64,000 bases of DNA from Psychroflexus sp. MES1-P1E (GTDB lineage Bacteria > Bacteroidota > Bacteroidia > Flavobacteriales > Flavobacteriaceae), in assembly GCF_002836055.1 (NCBI RefSeq), contig NZ_PJBS01000310.1, positions 1 through 64,000 of the forward strand. The letters are read 5' to 3'. Below are positions 1 through 9,204 of this stretch, piece after piece. The translations under genes were made by a program, and so were the position numbers. Position 1 is the first letter of the stretch. The number at the start of each line of letters is the position of its first letter. A model generated the notes under the pieces. It had not been told where the DNA came from. It searched no databases and saw only the letters and a program-made list of their open reading frames with translations.

Positions 1-25
1 GAGCTACCTGCTGCTCTACCCCGCG
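1..25 (-). tRNA. initiator tRNA-fMet, 5' part only (cut by window edge)
   Basis: The minus strand reads the acceptor 5' side, D stem and D loop of a tRNA beginning CGCGGGGTAGAGCAGCAGGT. It starts with C1, which is mismatched in initiators, and has a purine-pyrimidine 11-24 pair (A11-U24), a mark of bacterial initiator tRNA; GG is at 18-19. The anticodon lies outside the window, so identity rests on these initiator features. Confidence 0.8.
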
Positions 26-109
26 ATATATGTTTGAAAATTGTTTTTCTCTGTATCAGACTGCAAATATAAAACAAATAATAAGTCCAACAATATAAAA
101 TGTGAAATA

Positions 110-292
110 TTATTGCTCTAAATCTTCCGCTCTAAATTCTTGAAGTTCTTCGTCTTCAAAACGAGGAGTAACTTCAATAGGATTACAACAGACTTCACAA
201 TCTTCTACGTAGGTTTGTTGACGTATAGACGGGTCTAAAAGCATGCTTATGTCTTCCCAGCAATAAGGGCATTGAAAGTGATGTTCGAACAT
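110..292 (-). CDS. CPXCG-motif cysteine-rich small protein
   Basis: This is a 60-residue protein with two CxxC pairs, CPYC (residues 8-11) and CEVC (32-35), followed by an acidic tail. It matches the Cys_rich_CPXG family of small putative zinc-ribbon proteins common in Bacteroidota and Proteobacteria; no biochemical role is established. Its ATG overlaps the TAA of the preceding decayed efflux reading frame (TAATG), so it was probably the last gene of that operon and translationally coupled to it. About 84 bases with no recognisable feature separate it from the tRNA. Confidence 0.75.
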   Translation of the reverse strand: MFEHHFQCPYCWEDISMLLDPSIRQQTYVEDCEVCCNPIEVTPRFEDEELQEFRAEDLEQ

Positions 293-940
293 TAAAATTC
301 TATATTTAAAAGTTGACCTGTAAGTTGTAAAAGCTCAAGCTCGGCTAATTTTGCATCATACTTATCCAGATTTTTACTGGTCTGGGCATTAAGCAAGTTC
401 GCCTGAGCCTGTCGTAACTCTACAGAGGTAATCTGCCCTAGTTTATACTGTTCACTTGAGCGCTCAAAATTATTCTTGGCTGTTGATATATTTTTTGTTT
501 GCAAATCTAAAACTTCAAGTCGGTTTTGGTAATTTCCTCTGGCATTAAAAATATCTCGGGTCACCTCTTTCTTAATCTGCTCCTTAGCAAGTTGCTGATT
601 GTCGTATTGTATTTTGGCGTTTTTCGTAGTGGTAATCCCACGGCCTCCGTCAAAAAGATCCCATCTAAGACTTACTCCTCCAAAAACACCAGTCGTGGTA
701 ATTGATGTGGCAAAACTCGTCACTGGAAAGTTACCTTCATTCCAACCATATGAGCCTGTCAACCCGATAGAAAGCAAAAATACAACTTTACTAGCTTTAT
801 AGTGGTAATCACTAATAATTATATTCTTTTCTGCCTGAAGTAGGCTAACGTTATTGGCATCTGCACTATTGACATATTTCTCCAATTGAATTTGACTGGT
901 AAAATCGACTAGGGCATCCACTTCAAAATTTCGATCCAAA
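292..940 (-). pseudogene. TolC-like outer-membrane efflux channel, C-terminal remnant
   Basis: The C-terminal ~210 residues of the open frame 292-1704 are an outer membrane factor of the TolC/OEP family. Visible parts are the beta segment around WDLFDGG, the long helix with regularly spaced N, Q and A (ARGNYQNRLEVL), and the family ending YKLGQITSVELRQAQ...LLQLTGQL. The signal peptide and first half are missing. It is joined in frame to the RND pump remnant at about 930-945, which implies a deletion removing most of the pump and the start of this gene. It cannot form a working channel. Confidence 0.75.
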
Positions 941-1925
941 TCGGTACGCTGACTTAAGGTAATGCTTCTGTCGTGTTCCACGATAATTTCAATAGTATCG
1001 TTTTTCTCATTAAACTCCTTGACGTATTGCCTCACTTTTTCTGCAGCAGCCATCAGATCCTCATTGTTCGTCGTAGAAATATTGACACTTACCGCTACTC
1101 TCCCGTTGATATAGGATGCATTGGGAGTTTCCGAAAATCGATCGCGGATAGTCGCCACATCTCTTAGGGTTACTAGCGTTCCATCCGGTTGAAATTTCAC
1201 CACCAAATTATTTAATTCCTTACCATAATACGACCGATTATCAGCCCGAATAAGAAAGTCCTCTGCTTCTGTTTTTATACTTCCGCCTGTGGTTAAAATA
1301 TTAGCTCTAGATACGGCTTCAGCAACTTCAGCGAAGGTGAGGTTGTAGGCCAATAAATTATTTTCACCTACAGCGATTTCTATTTCTTCTTCAGGACACC
1401 CTTCGATTTCAATTTGCGAGAGTCGATCCATGGCTCGTAGATCGTATTCCATCTGCCTCGCAATCTGCTTCAGAGTGGCAAGATCTACATTTTCACCACT
1501 TACAAAATAATCGAAGGTTTCACGAATGTTTTCTTGTTTCGCGACCACTAAAAGCTCCATACCCGTGGGGAAATTGGGCACACGATCTACTGCATTTATA
1601 ACTTCAGTCAACATGACATCAATATCCTCATCGGTTTCGATTTCAACTGTTATGCTTCCTCCGTTTTCACGAGAAGTTGAAGTCACTCGTCCTACACCGA
1701 CCAATCCTTTTAAATTGTCCTCAATCTTTAGAACAATACCCTCCTCGATCTCTTCAGGAGCAGCCCCGGATAGGTCACGTTTATAGTGATGATTTCCGAC
1801 TCAATCAAAGGAAAGTAGGACGACTGCAAGCTAAACATCCCGACAACACCGAAAATCACGAAAGCTAAGATCATGACATTCACAGCCACATGATACTTTA
1901 TAAAATAAGAGATTATTTTTCTCAT
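941..1925 (-). pseudogene. RND efflux pump (AcrB/CusA-type), truncated and frameshifted
   Basis: The gene starts at 1925 with a typical RND N-terminus (cytoplasmic start, TM1 NVMILAFVIFGVVGM, then the porter-domain motif ITINVTYPG). After PG the frame shifts at about 1769: restoring one base gives AAPEEIEEGIVLKIEDNLKG, which continues directly into the frame at 1704. About 255 more residues of porter domain follow up to SQRTDL, where RND TM2 should begin; the frame instead jumps into TolC sequence. TM2-TM12 and about 700 residues are lost. The ATG overlaps the stop of the adaptor gene by four bases (ATGA), so these were one operon. Confidence 0.8.
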
Positions 1926-3088
1926 TGGTTAACCGCTTCTAGGCTTGTATTAGATTCGCTTTTGCTTAGACTATCGCCAACAACTTTAACCAGCATGCCT
2001 TTATAAGCCCCTGAAATTTGCTTCGCTAAAATAACTTCACCGTCAGGAACTCCTTTCACCACGACCTGTTTGTCTGAAAAGTAGATGGGTTGCACCTTAA
2101 TAGTGCTTAAAATAGTATCCTTTACTACAAACATCTCATCGCTATCGTTCACTAAGCTGCGATCTAAAGCCATAGCGTTCCCTACTTTTTTCGCTTCAAT
2201 ATCAGCCTTTAAATACATGCCTTCTTTTAAAGAAGAGCCTCTAACTTCGATAAACACGCTTACAGTTTATGTCGCCTGTTCTATACTAACATTAATTCGA
2301 CTCACTGTACCGGTATAGCTTTGTGTTTTCTTGTTGTTGCTTAATGAGACTGATTCCCCTTCCTGTAGGAGGTCGGCATACTCTTTAGCAATGGCTACTT
2401 TGAGCTCGTAGACTTCAGGATCGATATATTCACCAAACTTTTGCCCACTTCGTATAAGAGTACCCTCAGTCACAAGAGCCTCGATCAATACCCCATCAAA
2501 AGGCGCCGTGATTTTGTATTTCACCAAGCGTTCTTTTAGATTTTTAACATTATAACAGGCGGTATTAATACCTCTACTATAGATGAAGAACTGCTCTTTA
2601 TCCGTTTTAGACTCAGGAAGTGGCAGAGCCGCTTTATCAATGTTAAAGCTATTGAGATAGTTAAGCCACTTTGGATGAACCTCAGGGAAGTCCAATCTCA
2701 AATCGGGCATGATGGCTGCGATTTGATTATACAAATCGCTCTTGGCAGTTTGTACCGAAGCTCGGTATTCTAAGGCATCCATTTTGGTCAAAACTTGACC
2801 TTTTTTATACCCCTGTCCAGCTCTAAAGGGCTTTGCACTAGATTTAAAAACTCCTTGTACCTCAACATAAAGCTCTACCCTGTGTTTAGCTATACGATTC
2901 CCGTTGGCGGGAATAAGGATTGAAACCGTAGAATTTTGAACGGTCTCTACATATACAGCTTTGACAGTTTTTTGGATTTTTGTTTCTGGAGGTTCTTTGC
3001 TATCGATGATAAACTTGGCTCCAAAAATAGCTCCAACCAATAAAACAACCCCAAAGACGATCAATATAATATTTTTAGAACGATACAA
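1922..3088 (-). pseudogene. HlyD/AcrA-type periplasmic adaptor, interrupted by a nonsense codon
   Basis: It has an N-terminal membrane anchor (residues 7-27), a lipoyl/barrel-sandwich region, a hairpin insert, and a beta-barrel ending INVSIEQAT. An in-frame TAA at 2267-2269 follows; the frame continues without a shift as TVSVFIEVRGSSLKEGMYLKA, the normal C-terminal part of this family, to 1922. A CAA-to-TAA change explains the break. No in-frame ATG is present; the only plausible start is TTG at 3088 with an in-frame stop shortly upstream. Together with the pump and channel remnants it is a tripartite efflux operon in decay. Readthrough could in principle still give full-length protein. Confidence 0.75.
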
Positions 3089-3129
3089 AAGGATAAAGGT
3101 TACACCTTACTTTAAAATTTTACGAAAAC

Positions 3130-5040
3130 TTAAAGACTTTCAATTTTAACCTGAAGGTCCTCCCAAGATTTCATCAGAGTTTCCAACTGGCTTTTTTTGG
3201 CATTATAAGTGTCAAAATAGTGAGGTTGTTTTATGGTCTCTTCATATTTTAAGACAAGATCTTGATCACTTTTCTTGATTTCTTTTTCCAGCTTGGAGAT
3301 TTTAGACTCTACTCCGCTTAGTTTATTCTGAAGGGATTTTTGCTTCTTCTGAAATTCGTAGTCGTTTTTGTTTGAATTCGCTGTTTTCTCTTGCTTTTTT
3401 TGTTTGTCCTTTTTTTCAACTTCACGCATGGACTCTAGCTCACGATATTTCAAATAATCGTTGATATCCCCTAGAAATTCTTTGACTTGGTGATTTCTGA
3501 ATTCGTAGATAGAATCTGCTAAACCTTGAAGAAAGTCCCTATCGTGCGATACTAAAATCAGGGTGCCTTCAAAATTATTAAGCGCTGCCTTCAAAACATT
3601 TTTAGATTGAATATCTAAATGGTTAGTAGGCTCATCCATAATCAAAACATTGAAGGGAGTTAAAGACATTTTGGCCAAAGCCAGACGGTTTCTCTCTCCT
3701 CCAGAGAGGACTTTAACGTATTTCTCTACATCATCTCCTCTAAATAAGAAAGACCCTAAAATATCTCTTACACGGCTTCTATTGCTTTCGTTGGCAGCAT
3801 CAAGCATCGTATCTAAAACGGTTTTATTGCCGTCTAGATATTCTGCTTGGTTTTGGGCAAAGTATCCAATCTGGACATTATGGCCTAGCTTTATGTGTCC
3901 TCCATGTTCAAGTTCCCCTACAATAATTTTAGCCAAAGTAGATTTCCCTTGGCCGTTCTGCCCTACAAAAGCTATTTTGGAATTCCGCTCTATAAGAAAG
4001 TCTACATCTTTAAACACCGTATCTTCTCCAAAAGCTTTAGAAAGATTTTCTGCTTCAATCACAACTTTTCCAGGGTTTTTAGAAGTGCTAAATTTGACAT
4101 TCATAACTTTATTGTCCTCTTCATCCACTTCGATGACTTCAGTTTTTTCAAGTTTTTTAATGAGGGATTGAGCCATAGACGCTTTATTGGCTTTGGCTCT
4201 AAACTTACTAATCAGTTTTTCAGTTTGTTCAATTTCCTTTTGCTGATTCTTTTGAGAAGCCAATTGTTGCTCTCTCAATTCTTCTCTTAAAACTTTAAAC
4301 TTGGAATAAGGTTTATTATAATCGTAAATTTGACCTAAAGACAACTCGATCGTTCTATTGGTTACGTTATCCAAAAACATCTTATCGTGAGACACGATAA
4401 CAACACAACCAGCAAAATTTTGTAAAAAACCTTCCAACCATAGAATACTCTCTATATCTAGGTGGTTGGTGGGCTCATCCAGCAGTAGAATATCATTGGT
4501 CTGTAAAAGCAGTTTAGCAAGCTCTATACGCATTCTCCAGCCTCCAGAGAAGGTATCCGTTTGCTTTTCAAATCCTTCCGTTGTAAAGCCAAGACCCTTT
4601 AGAACTTTTTCTGTATCCCCTTGGTAATTATAACCTCCCAAAATCTCATACTGATGCTGATAATCATTAAGATCAATCATCAACTGATTATAAGATTCGC
4701 TTTCATAATCTGTTCTTTCTACCAATTGATGATTGATATGGTCTAATTTGGATTCTATCGTTTTTATAGCTTCAAAAGCCTGATAAGTTTCCTCCAGAAC
4801 GGTTCTTCCTTGCTGAAAATCTATATCTTGCTTTAAAAAACCGATGCTTATCTCTTTATCTTTTGCAATTTGACCTGTATCTAAGGTCATTTCGCCAGAG
4901 ATAATTTTAAGCATTGTTGATTTTCCAGCTCCGTTTTTACCTATGAGACCTAGCCTGTTTCCTGAGCTTAGCTTGAAACTGATCTCCTTAAAAAGATACT
5001 CTCCACCAAATGAAATGGAAAGATTATGAATATGTAGCAT
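3130..5040 (-). CDS. ABC-F family ATPase (ribosome-associated type)
   Basis: This 636-residue protein has two ABC cassettes and no membrane segments. Cassette 1 carries Walker A GKNGAGKST (34-42), signature SGGW and Walker B LLLDEPTNHLD; cassette 2 carries GQNGQGKST, LSGGE and LIMDEPTNHLD. The Lys/Glu-rich linker between them and the coiled-coil C-terminal tail are typical of soluble ABC-F proteins (Uup/YheS/EttA relatives), which act on ribosomes. The subfamily is not resolvable by eye. It ends 41 bases before the adaptor pseudogene and is divergent from the DUF983 gene. Confidence 0.9.
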   Translation of the reverse strand: MLHIHNLSISFGGEYLFKEISFKLSSGNRLGLIGKNGAGKSTMLKIISGEMTLDTGQIAKDKEISIGFLKQDIDFQQGRTVLEETYQAFEAIKTIESKLDHINHQLVERTDYESESYNQLMIDLNDYQHQYEILGGYNYQGDTEKVLKGLGFTTEGFEKQTDTFSGGWRMRIELAKLLLQTNDILLLDEPTNHLDIESILWLEGFLQNFAGCVVIVSHDKMFLDNVTNRTIELSLGQIYDYNKPYSKFKVLREELREQQLASQKNQQKEIEQTEKLISKFRAKANKASMAQSLIKKLEKTEVIEVDEEDNKVMNVKFSTSKNPGKVVIEAENLSKAFGEDTVFKDVDFLIERNSKIAFVGQNGQGKSTLAKIIVGELEHGGHIKLGHNVQIGYFAQNQAEYLDGNKTVLDTMLDAANESNRSRVRDILGSFLFRGDDVEKYVKVLSGGERNRLALAKMSLTPFNVLIMDEPTNHLDIQSKNVLKAALNNFEGTLILVSHDRDFLQGLADSIYEFRNHQVKEFLGDINDYLKYRELESMREVEKKDKQKKQEKTANSNKNDYEFQKKQKSLQNKLSGVESKISKLEKEIKKSDQDLVLKYEETIKQPHYFDTYNAKKSQLETLMKSWEDLQVKIESL

Positions 5041-5082
5041 ATGTTACTTAAAATTTCTGCAAATATTGTTATATTTACTCAA

Positions 5083-5090
5083 CAAAGCTA
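5083..5090 (-). promoter_or_regulatory. candidate -7 element for the ABC-F gene
   Basis: The minus strand reads TAGCTTTG, a full match to the Bacteroidetes -7 consensus TAnnTTTG, 42 bases upstream of the ABC-F ATG. The nearest TTG upstream is 26 bases away, longer than usual, so this rests on the -7 element alone. Confidence 0.35.
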
Positions 5091-5103
5091 AATTTTATTA
5101 AAA

Positions 5104-5487
5104 ATGCTTAAAGGCTCAAAATTATACAGCGTATTTACTGGAAAATGTCCTGTATGCCATGAGGATAAAATGTATAAAGAATCCAATCCTTTCAAACTGA
5201 ATAAAATTTACGACATGCATAATAGATGCTCTGTTTGTGATACTAAATACAAAATAGAACCTTCCTTTTTTTATGGAGCTATGTATGTTAGTTATGGCCT
5301 GGGAGTTGCATTTTCAGTCGCGGCTTTTATTACCTCCTACTTTATTATAGGTTTAGGAGTTATACCCTCTTTCATCTCAATTATTGTAGTCTTAGTCCTT
5401 ATGATGCCGATTAACATGAGACTAGCTAGAAACATATGGATTAATTTATTCTTATCTTACAATAAAGATGCTAAGAATAAAATTTAA
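5104..5487 (+). CDS. DUF983 family membrane protein
   Basis: A 127-residue protein with two CxxC pairs in its N-terminal part (CPVC at about 15, CSVC at about 42) and two hydrophobic segments (about 57-80 and 84-101), the layout of DUF983. The cysteines suggest metal binding near the membrane; function is unknown. It is divergent from the ABC-F gene (63-base gap) and overlaps the 3' end of the convergent FAD oxidoreductase by 17 bases. Confidence 0.85.
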   Translation: MLKGSKLYSVFTGKCPVCHEDKMYKESNPFKLNKIYDMHNRCSVCDTKYKIEPSFFYGAMYVSYGLGVAFSVAAFITSYFIIGLGVIPSFISIIVVLVLMMPINMRLARNIWINLFLSYNKDAKNKI

Positions 5488-6520
5488 GAAACCGATTAAT
5501 GTCAGTTTCCTTATCAATAGGTTTTCCTTCGAACATATGTTCCACTAATTCACGTGATAAAGTTGGTGCACACATCACTCCTCTACTTCCAAATCCATTA
5601 AGGATATAGAGATGTTGGTGCTCTGGATGCTTGCCCAAGACAGGTATTCGGTCTCTTACAGTTGGGCGAACTCCCGCAATCTGATCGATAATTTTAAAAT
5701 CACACTGAATAAGCTCTGATAGTTTTTCCACAAGATCTTTTCTACCCTCTGAGGTTGGTAAGTCATTAAGCTCATCTCTAGAATAAGTTGCTCCATATTT
5801 GTAAATATCATTTCCAAGGGGAATGATAAAATAACGCGATTTCAAGATACTTGAATTGGCCTTTAGGTCTTTGGACTCAAATATCAAATACTCCCCTTTG
5901 TTCCCATACAGGGGAAGCCAATTAAAGAAGGGATTGAAATGCACTCCATAGCCTTCACAAAAGATAACCTTGCGGTATGTGTTCTCATGGTAGCTCACAT
6001 GATCCTCGCAGACCTTCAGATCGGCATATGAAAAGGATTCATTTTTAAATTGATGAAGTGAATTAAATTTATTTTTTTGAATAGCTAACAATCTTTTTAA
6101 ATGAAGGAGATGAGATTGAAGGACTTGCCCGCGTTTGAAAGAAGACGATACTGAAGCGGACACCTTTTGGATAACAGGATCTATAAATGGCTCAAGAGCA
6201 AGCTGGTCTGAAGCTACTGTCCAATTGTTTTGATCTTCAATAGAAGAAAATAATTTATAAACAGGGATGGCTTCAAAAAATAATTCAAGATAATCAGTAT
6301 TGAATTGAGTATAGAAATCAATTGCTTCGGGCATAAATTTAGCCGCATTCCAGGCTAAATTATAACGTTTTAGAGCTACAGGATTAAGAACTCCCCCAGC
6401 AACTTTTGAGGACTGCTGACTTTCATCTGATATAATGTCAAAGGTTTTAGAAGATTCCTCTAACCTTCTGGCTACAGATAGACCAGAAATACCAAACCCG
6501 ACAATCAAAACATCTTTCAT
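5471..6520 (-). CDS. FAD-dependent oxidoreductase, D-amino-acid-oxidase (DAO) fold
   Basis: The 349-residue protein begins MKDVLIVGFGISGLSVARRL, with a Rossmann GxGxSG dinucleotide-binding motif at residues 8-13 that fixes the start. The C-terminal ILNGFGSRGVMCAPTLS segment is the second FAD contact of the DAO family (glycine oxidase/MnmC-C relatives). The substrate cannot be told from sequence. It has no secretion signal, so it is cytoplasmic. The T-tract of the upstream terminator hairpin runs directly into its ATG, leaving no ordinary leader. Confidence 0.8.
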   Translation of the reverse strand: MKDVLIVGFGISGLSVARRLEESSKTFDIISDESQQSSKVAGGVLNPVALKRYNLAWNAAKFMPEAIDFYTQFNTDYLELFFEAIPVYKLFSSIEDQNNWTVASDQLALEPFIDPVIQKVSASVSSSFKRGQVLQSHLLHLKRLLAIQKNKFNSLHQFKNESFSYADLKVCEDHVSYHENTYRKVIFCEGYGVHFNPFFNWLPLYGNKGEYLIFESKDLKANSSILKSRYFIIPLGNDIYKYGATYSRDELNDLPTSEGRKDLVEKLSELIQCDFKIIDQIAGVRPTVRDRIPVLGKHPEHQHLYILNGFGSRGVMCAPTLSRELVEHMFEGKPIDKETDINRFLKFYS

Positions 6521-6547
6521 AAAAAAGCCCTTACAATTATAAGGGCT
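6521..6547 (-). terminator. terminator of the gld cluster, abutting the next ATG
   Basis: On the minus strand AGCCCTTA-TAATTG-TAAGGGCT forms a perfect 8-bp stem followed by TTTTTT. It lies just after gldN. The T-tract is immediately followed by the ATG of the FAD oxidoreductase, so the hairpin occupies that gene's ribosome-binding region. Confidence 0.85.
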
Positions 6548-6575
6548 AATTTAAAGGTTTTAAAAAGAATAAGGT

Positions 6576-7610
6576 TTAGTAATTCCACATATCCAATTCA
6601 AAGTTTCTAATTCCTTCTTTTATTCTATTGGACTCCAAAAGTTGCAGTAAGGCATTATCTTGAATATAATCTGAAATTTCTCTATCTTCATAAACATTTT
6701 GAGTTTTGTAAATAAATGCATCGAAACGTCTAGAGTTAAGAAGATGATCAAAACTAAAAGGCATTGAACTATTATTATTATTTATGACTTTTGCGCTGTG
6801 CAGTACTTGTCTAGCATCAGAAAACCAAACCCAAAAATAAGGGACAATTTGTGGATTACCGGAGAAGCTTTGATTTTGGCTCTGAATATCGAAACCTGCT
6901 GGAGCTATGCCAAGCAAACGGTATTTCATTTCACCTTGAAGCTTATCAAAATACCACATCCCTTTAATATGATATTCAAGGATATCCCTACTTGTAATTG
7001 CAGTAGGAATCAAAAAAGGCTCCATCTTTGTCACTAGCTCTTGAGAGTAAAGTTCTGGAAACTCAGAAAGTTTACCTATTAAAGATCTATTGATAAATGT
7101 TTGAACATTTTCTGTCCCTGTAACACCATATTGGCCTAAAACATCTAGAGCTACATCGGGGAGAAAAAGCGACTTCGTTGAGCTTAGGATATCTGCGTAA
7201 GTTTTTCTCTTATTAAAATAACTTGTCGCATACACTTCTGTAATTGCAGAAGTAGAAGTAGAATCCAAAGAACCTTCTTCAATAGCATCTAAGAGAACTT
7301 TGTACAAAGAGCGTCTTCCTCTTGGAAAAGCACCATCTTGTGTAGGATAGAGCAAAGGGAAATTAATTCTTTGCTTTAAATCTATCTTTTCCCAAACGAT
7401 CTTAGACCATAAAATATCTCTATCACCAATATATCCGTATTCAAGTGGCTTATCATCATCAGAAATCTTTTGACTTTCTGTGAGTACACCAACCTGAGAA
7501 GGTTCGGAAGCGTTCAGAATGTTAGACGATTGCGCTAAAGCTGAACTTGTGCTTAAAGCTATCGCGGAATATAAAAAGAATTTAAGATTTGAATAACTCA
7601 TCATCATCAT
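6576..7610 (-). CDS. gldN: type IX secretion/gliding motility protein GldN
   Basis: This 344-residue protein has a signal peptide ending near ALAQ and the GldN/PorN core (GYIGDRDILWSKIVWEKIDLKQ; later YHIKGMWYFDKLQGEMKYRLLGIAPAG). GldN is periplasmic and forms a ring complex with the lipoprotein GldK at the outer membrane; both are required for secretion of CTD-tagged proteins and for gliding. It follows gldM by one base and is the last gene of the KLMN set, ending before the terminator at 6521. Confidence 0.95.
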   Translation of the reverse strand: MMMMSYSNLKFFLYSAIALSTSSALAQSSNILNASEPSQVGVLTESQKISDDDKPLEYGYIGDRDILWSKIVWEKIDLKQRINFPLLYPTQDGAFPRGRRSLYKVLLDAIEEGSLDSTSTSAITEVYATSYFNKRKTYADILSSTKSLFLPDVALDVLGQYGVTGTENVQTFINRSLIGKLSEFPELYSQELVTKMEPFLIPTAITSRDILEYHIKGMWYFDKLQGEMKYRLLGIAPAGFDIQSQNQSFSGNPQIVPYFWVWFSDARQVLHSAKVINNNNSSMPFSFDHLLNSRRFDAFIYKTQNVYEDREISDYIQDNALLQLLESNRIKEGIRNFELDMWNY

Positions 7611-7611
7611 T

Positions 7612-9180
7612 TTAGTTTGTTAATTGGACTAATATTGCCGGCATATTTTTAACGTTCACGCCAGGAACATCAGCTTTAATGTCGAATATTTGAATAATAT
7701 CTCCTGCTCTAGCTAAATCTAAAAGGCCTTGTGCCTTTGAATCCATTCTGCTGCCATTTACAACGACTGAGGGCTGTCCTGGAATACTTAGCGTGAATTG
7801 CTTAACAACTGGAGTAATATCAAAATCGAAATTTTCAAATGTAGCGCCGATTGGGGAAATCTTTAGAGCATTCTTAGGCATCTGTATAGCAGCACCCTCT
7901 TGTATCTGTCCTCTTACTGTAGGGGTTGGTCTTGGTAAACTTTTAATTCTGAAAATCGCTGAAGAGGGAATTATTTCGCCTTCAATTTCACCAGTTACAT
8001 TAATTTTTAATTCAGTTCCAGTTGTAGGTTTTACCATATATTGAGAACCCTTTATGCGTCTCAAACCATCAGCAGAGGCATTGACTTTATTCTCTGGGAC
8101 TCCAGGCATAGAAACAGTAATTGGATTTTCAATACCACGATACACTACATTCATTTTATCAGCTGAGACAATTGCTTGATTAGGCTTAGGAATTACTGAA
8201 AATGATTTATCAACTGGCACTTCGATGTCCTTACCATTTTGCTTAAAGATCAGTAAACCTTCAATTTTATGATCACCAGCACTTCCTGCGTTTACATTGA
8301 GCTTAACCTGGCCCCCTTCGAGTGTGAAATCTTTGCCCTTAACCAGAGGTCTTCCATCTAAAGTCAATTTAACTTCGTTTGGAACAGTTGTATTATCAGT
8401 ACGACCTAAGACAATAGATCCATCAAATACATTACCCTGGTAATAAGCGCTTCTACTTTGTTCTAATAAGGTTGAATAATTATCCATGGATGCGATCTGT
8501 GTTAATTGACCAGAAAGCATAGAAGATAAAATTTCATTTTCAACAACCTTTAAGTCATTTTGCAGAGCGGTGATTTTAGTTATAGATGAAATTAATGGAT
8601 ATCCAACAAAATGATGTCTAACGTAATTAACTTTCGCACCCTTAACACCAGCATCAGGAGAGACTGGATCTCCGCTAAATTTATCATTAATAGTGGATAA
8701 AAAAACGTCGTACTTGACGTTACCCACTAAAGCTTGATTCATCTTATCTTTATAAGCTATCATATTAGCTAAGAACTCTTTACCAGCGGATGTTAGTTTT
8801 TCACCACTTACGAATAATTCATCTGTATAGGCTGTTTTATCCATAGTTTCGTAGTCTTTTGGATCTTCGACAGACTTATACATCCCTTCTTTAACTCCTG
8901 CAAAATAAATATATAATTCTGAGGTTGCTGCAGAGACAATTTGTGCACTATTAAAAACTTCTTTAAATTGCTCTTCAGATTCATCAGCTTTCCTAGCTAG
9001 ACCCTCTAATGCATCTTCATTTTTTTCTTCGAAATTAGTATTGGTATCTTCTAAAGACTCATTGATTGTTCCAAATGCAGATAATACTTCTTTAGACATA
9101 TTCAAAGCCAACATTGCGATGAAAACTAAATACATCATGTTAATCATCTTCTGTCTTGGGGTTTCCTTTCCTCCAGCCAT
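7612..9180 (-). CDS. gldM: type IX secretion motor subunit GldM
   Basis: This 522-residue protein begins MAGGKETPRQKMINMMYLVF. A single N-terminal TM helix (about 15-35) is followed by a large periplasmic part with a helical first domain and several beta domains, as in known GldM structures. Arg9 and Tyr17, conserved in the GldM helix, are present. GldM dimers insert into a GldL pentamer to form the proton-driven inner-membrane motor and reach across the periplasm to GldK/GldN. It is 24 bases after gldL. Confidence 0.95.
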   Translation of the reverse strand: MAGGKETPRQKMINMMYLVFIAMLALNMSKEVLSAFGTINESLEDTNTNFEEKNEDALEGLARKADESEEQFKEVFNSAQIVSAATSELYIYFAGVKEGMYKSVEDPKDYETMDKTAYTDELFVSGEKLTSAGKEFLANMIAYKDKMNQALVGNVKYDVFLSTINDKFSGDPVSPDAGVKGAKVNYVRHHFVGYPLISSITKITALQNDLKVVENEILSSMLSGQLTQIASMDNYSTLLEQSRSAYYQGNVFDGSIVLGRTDNTTVPNEVKLTLDGRPLVKGKDFTLEGGQVKLNVNAGSAGDHKIEGLLIFKQNGKDIEVPVDKSFSVIPKPNQAIVSADKMNVVYRGIENPITVSMPGVPENKVNASADGLRRIKGSQYMVKPTTGTELKINVTGEIEGEIIPSSAIFRIKSLPRPTPTVRGQIQEGAAIQMPKNALKISPIGATFENFDFDITPVVKQFTLSIPGQPSVVVNGSRMDSKAQGLLDLARAGDIIQIFDIKADVPGVNVKNMPAILVQLTN

Positions 9181-9204
9181 AGTGGTAAATTTATATAATT
9201 ATAA

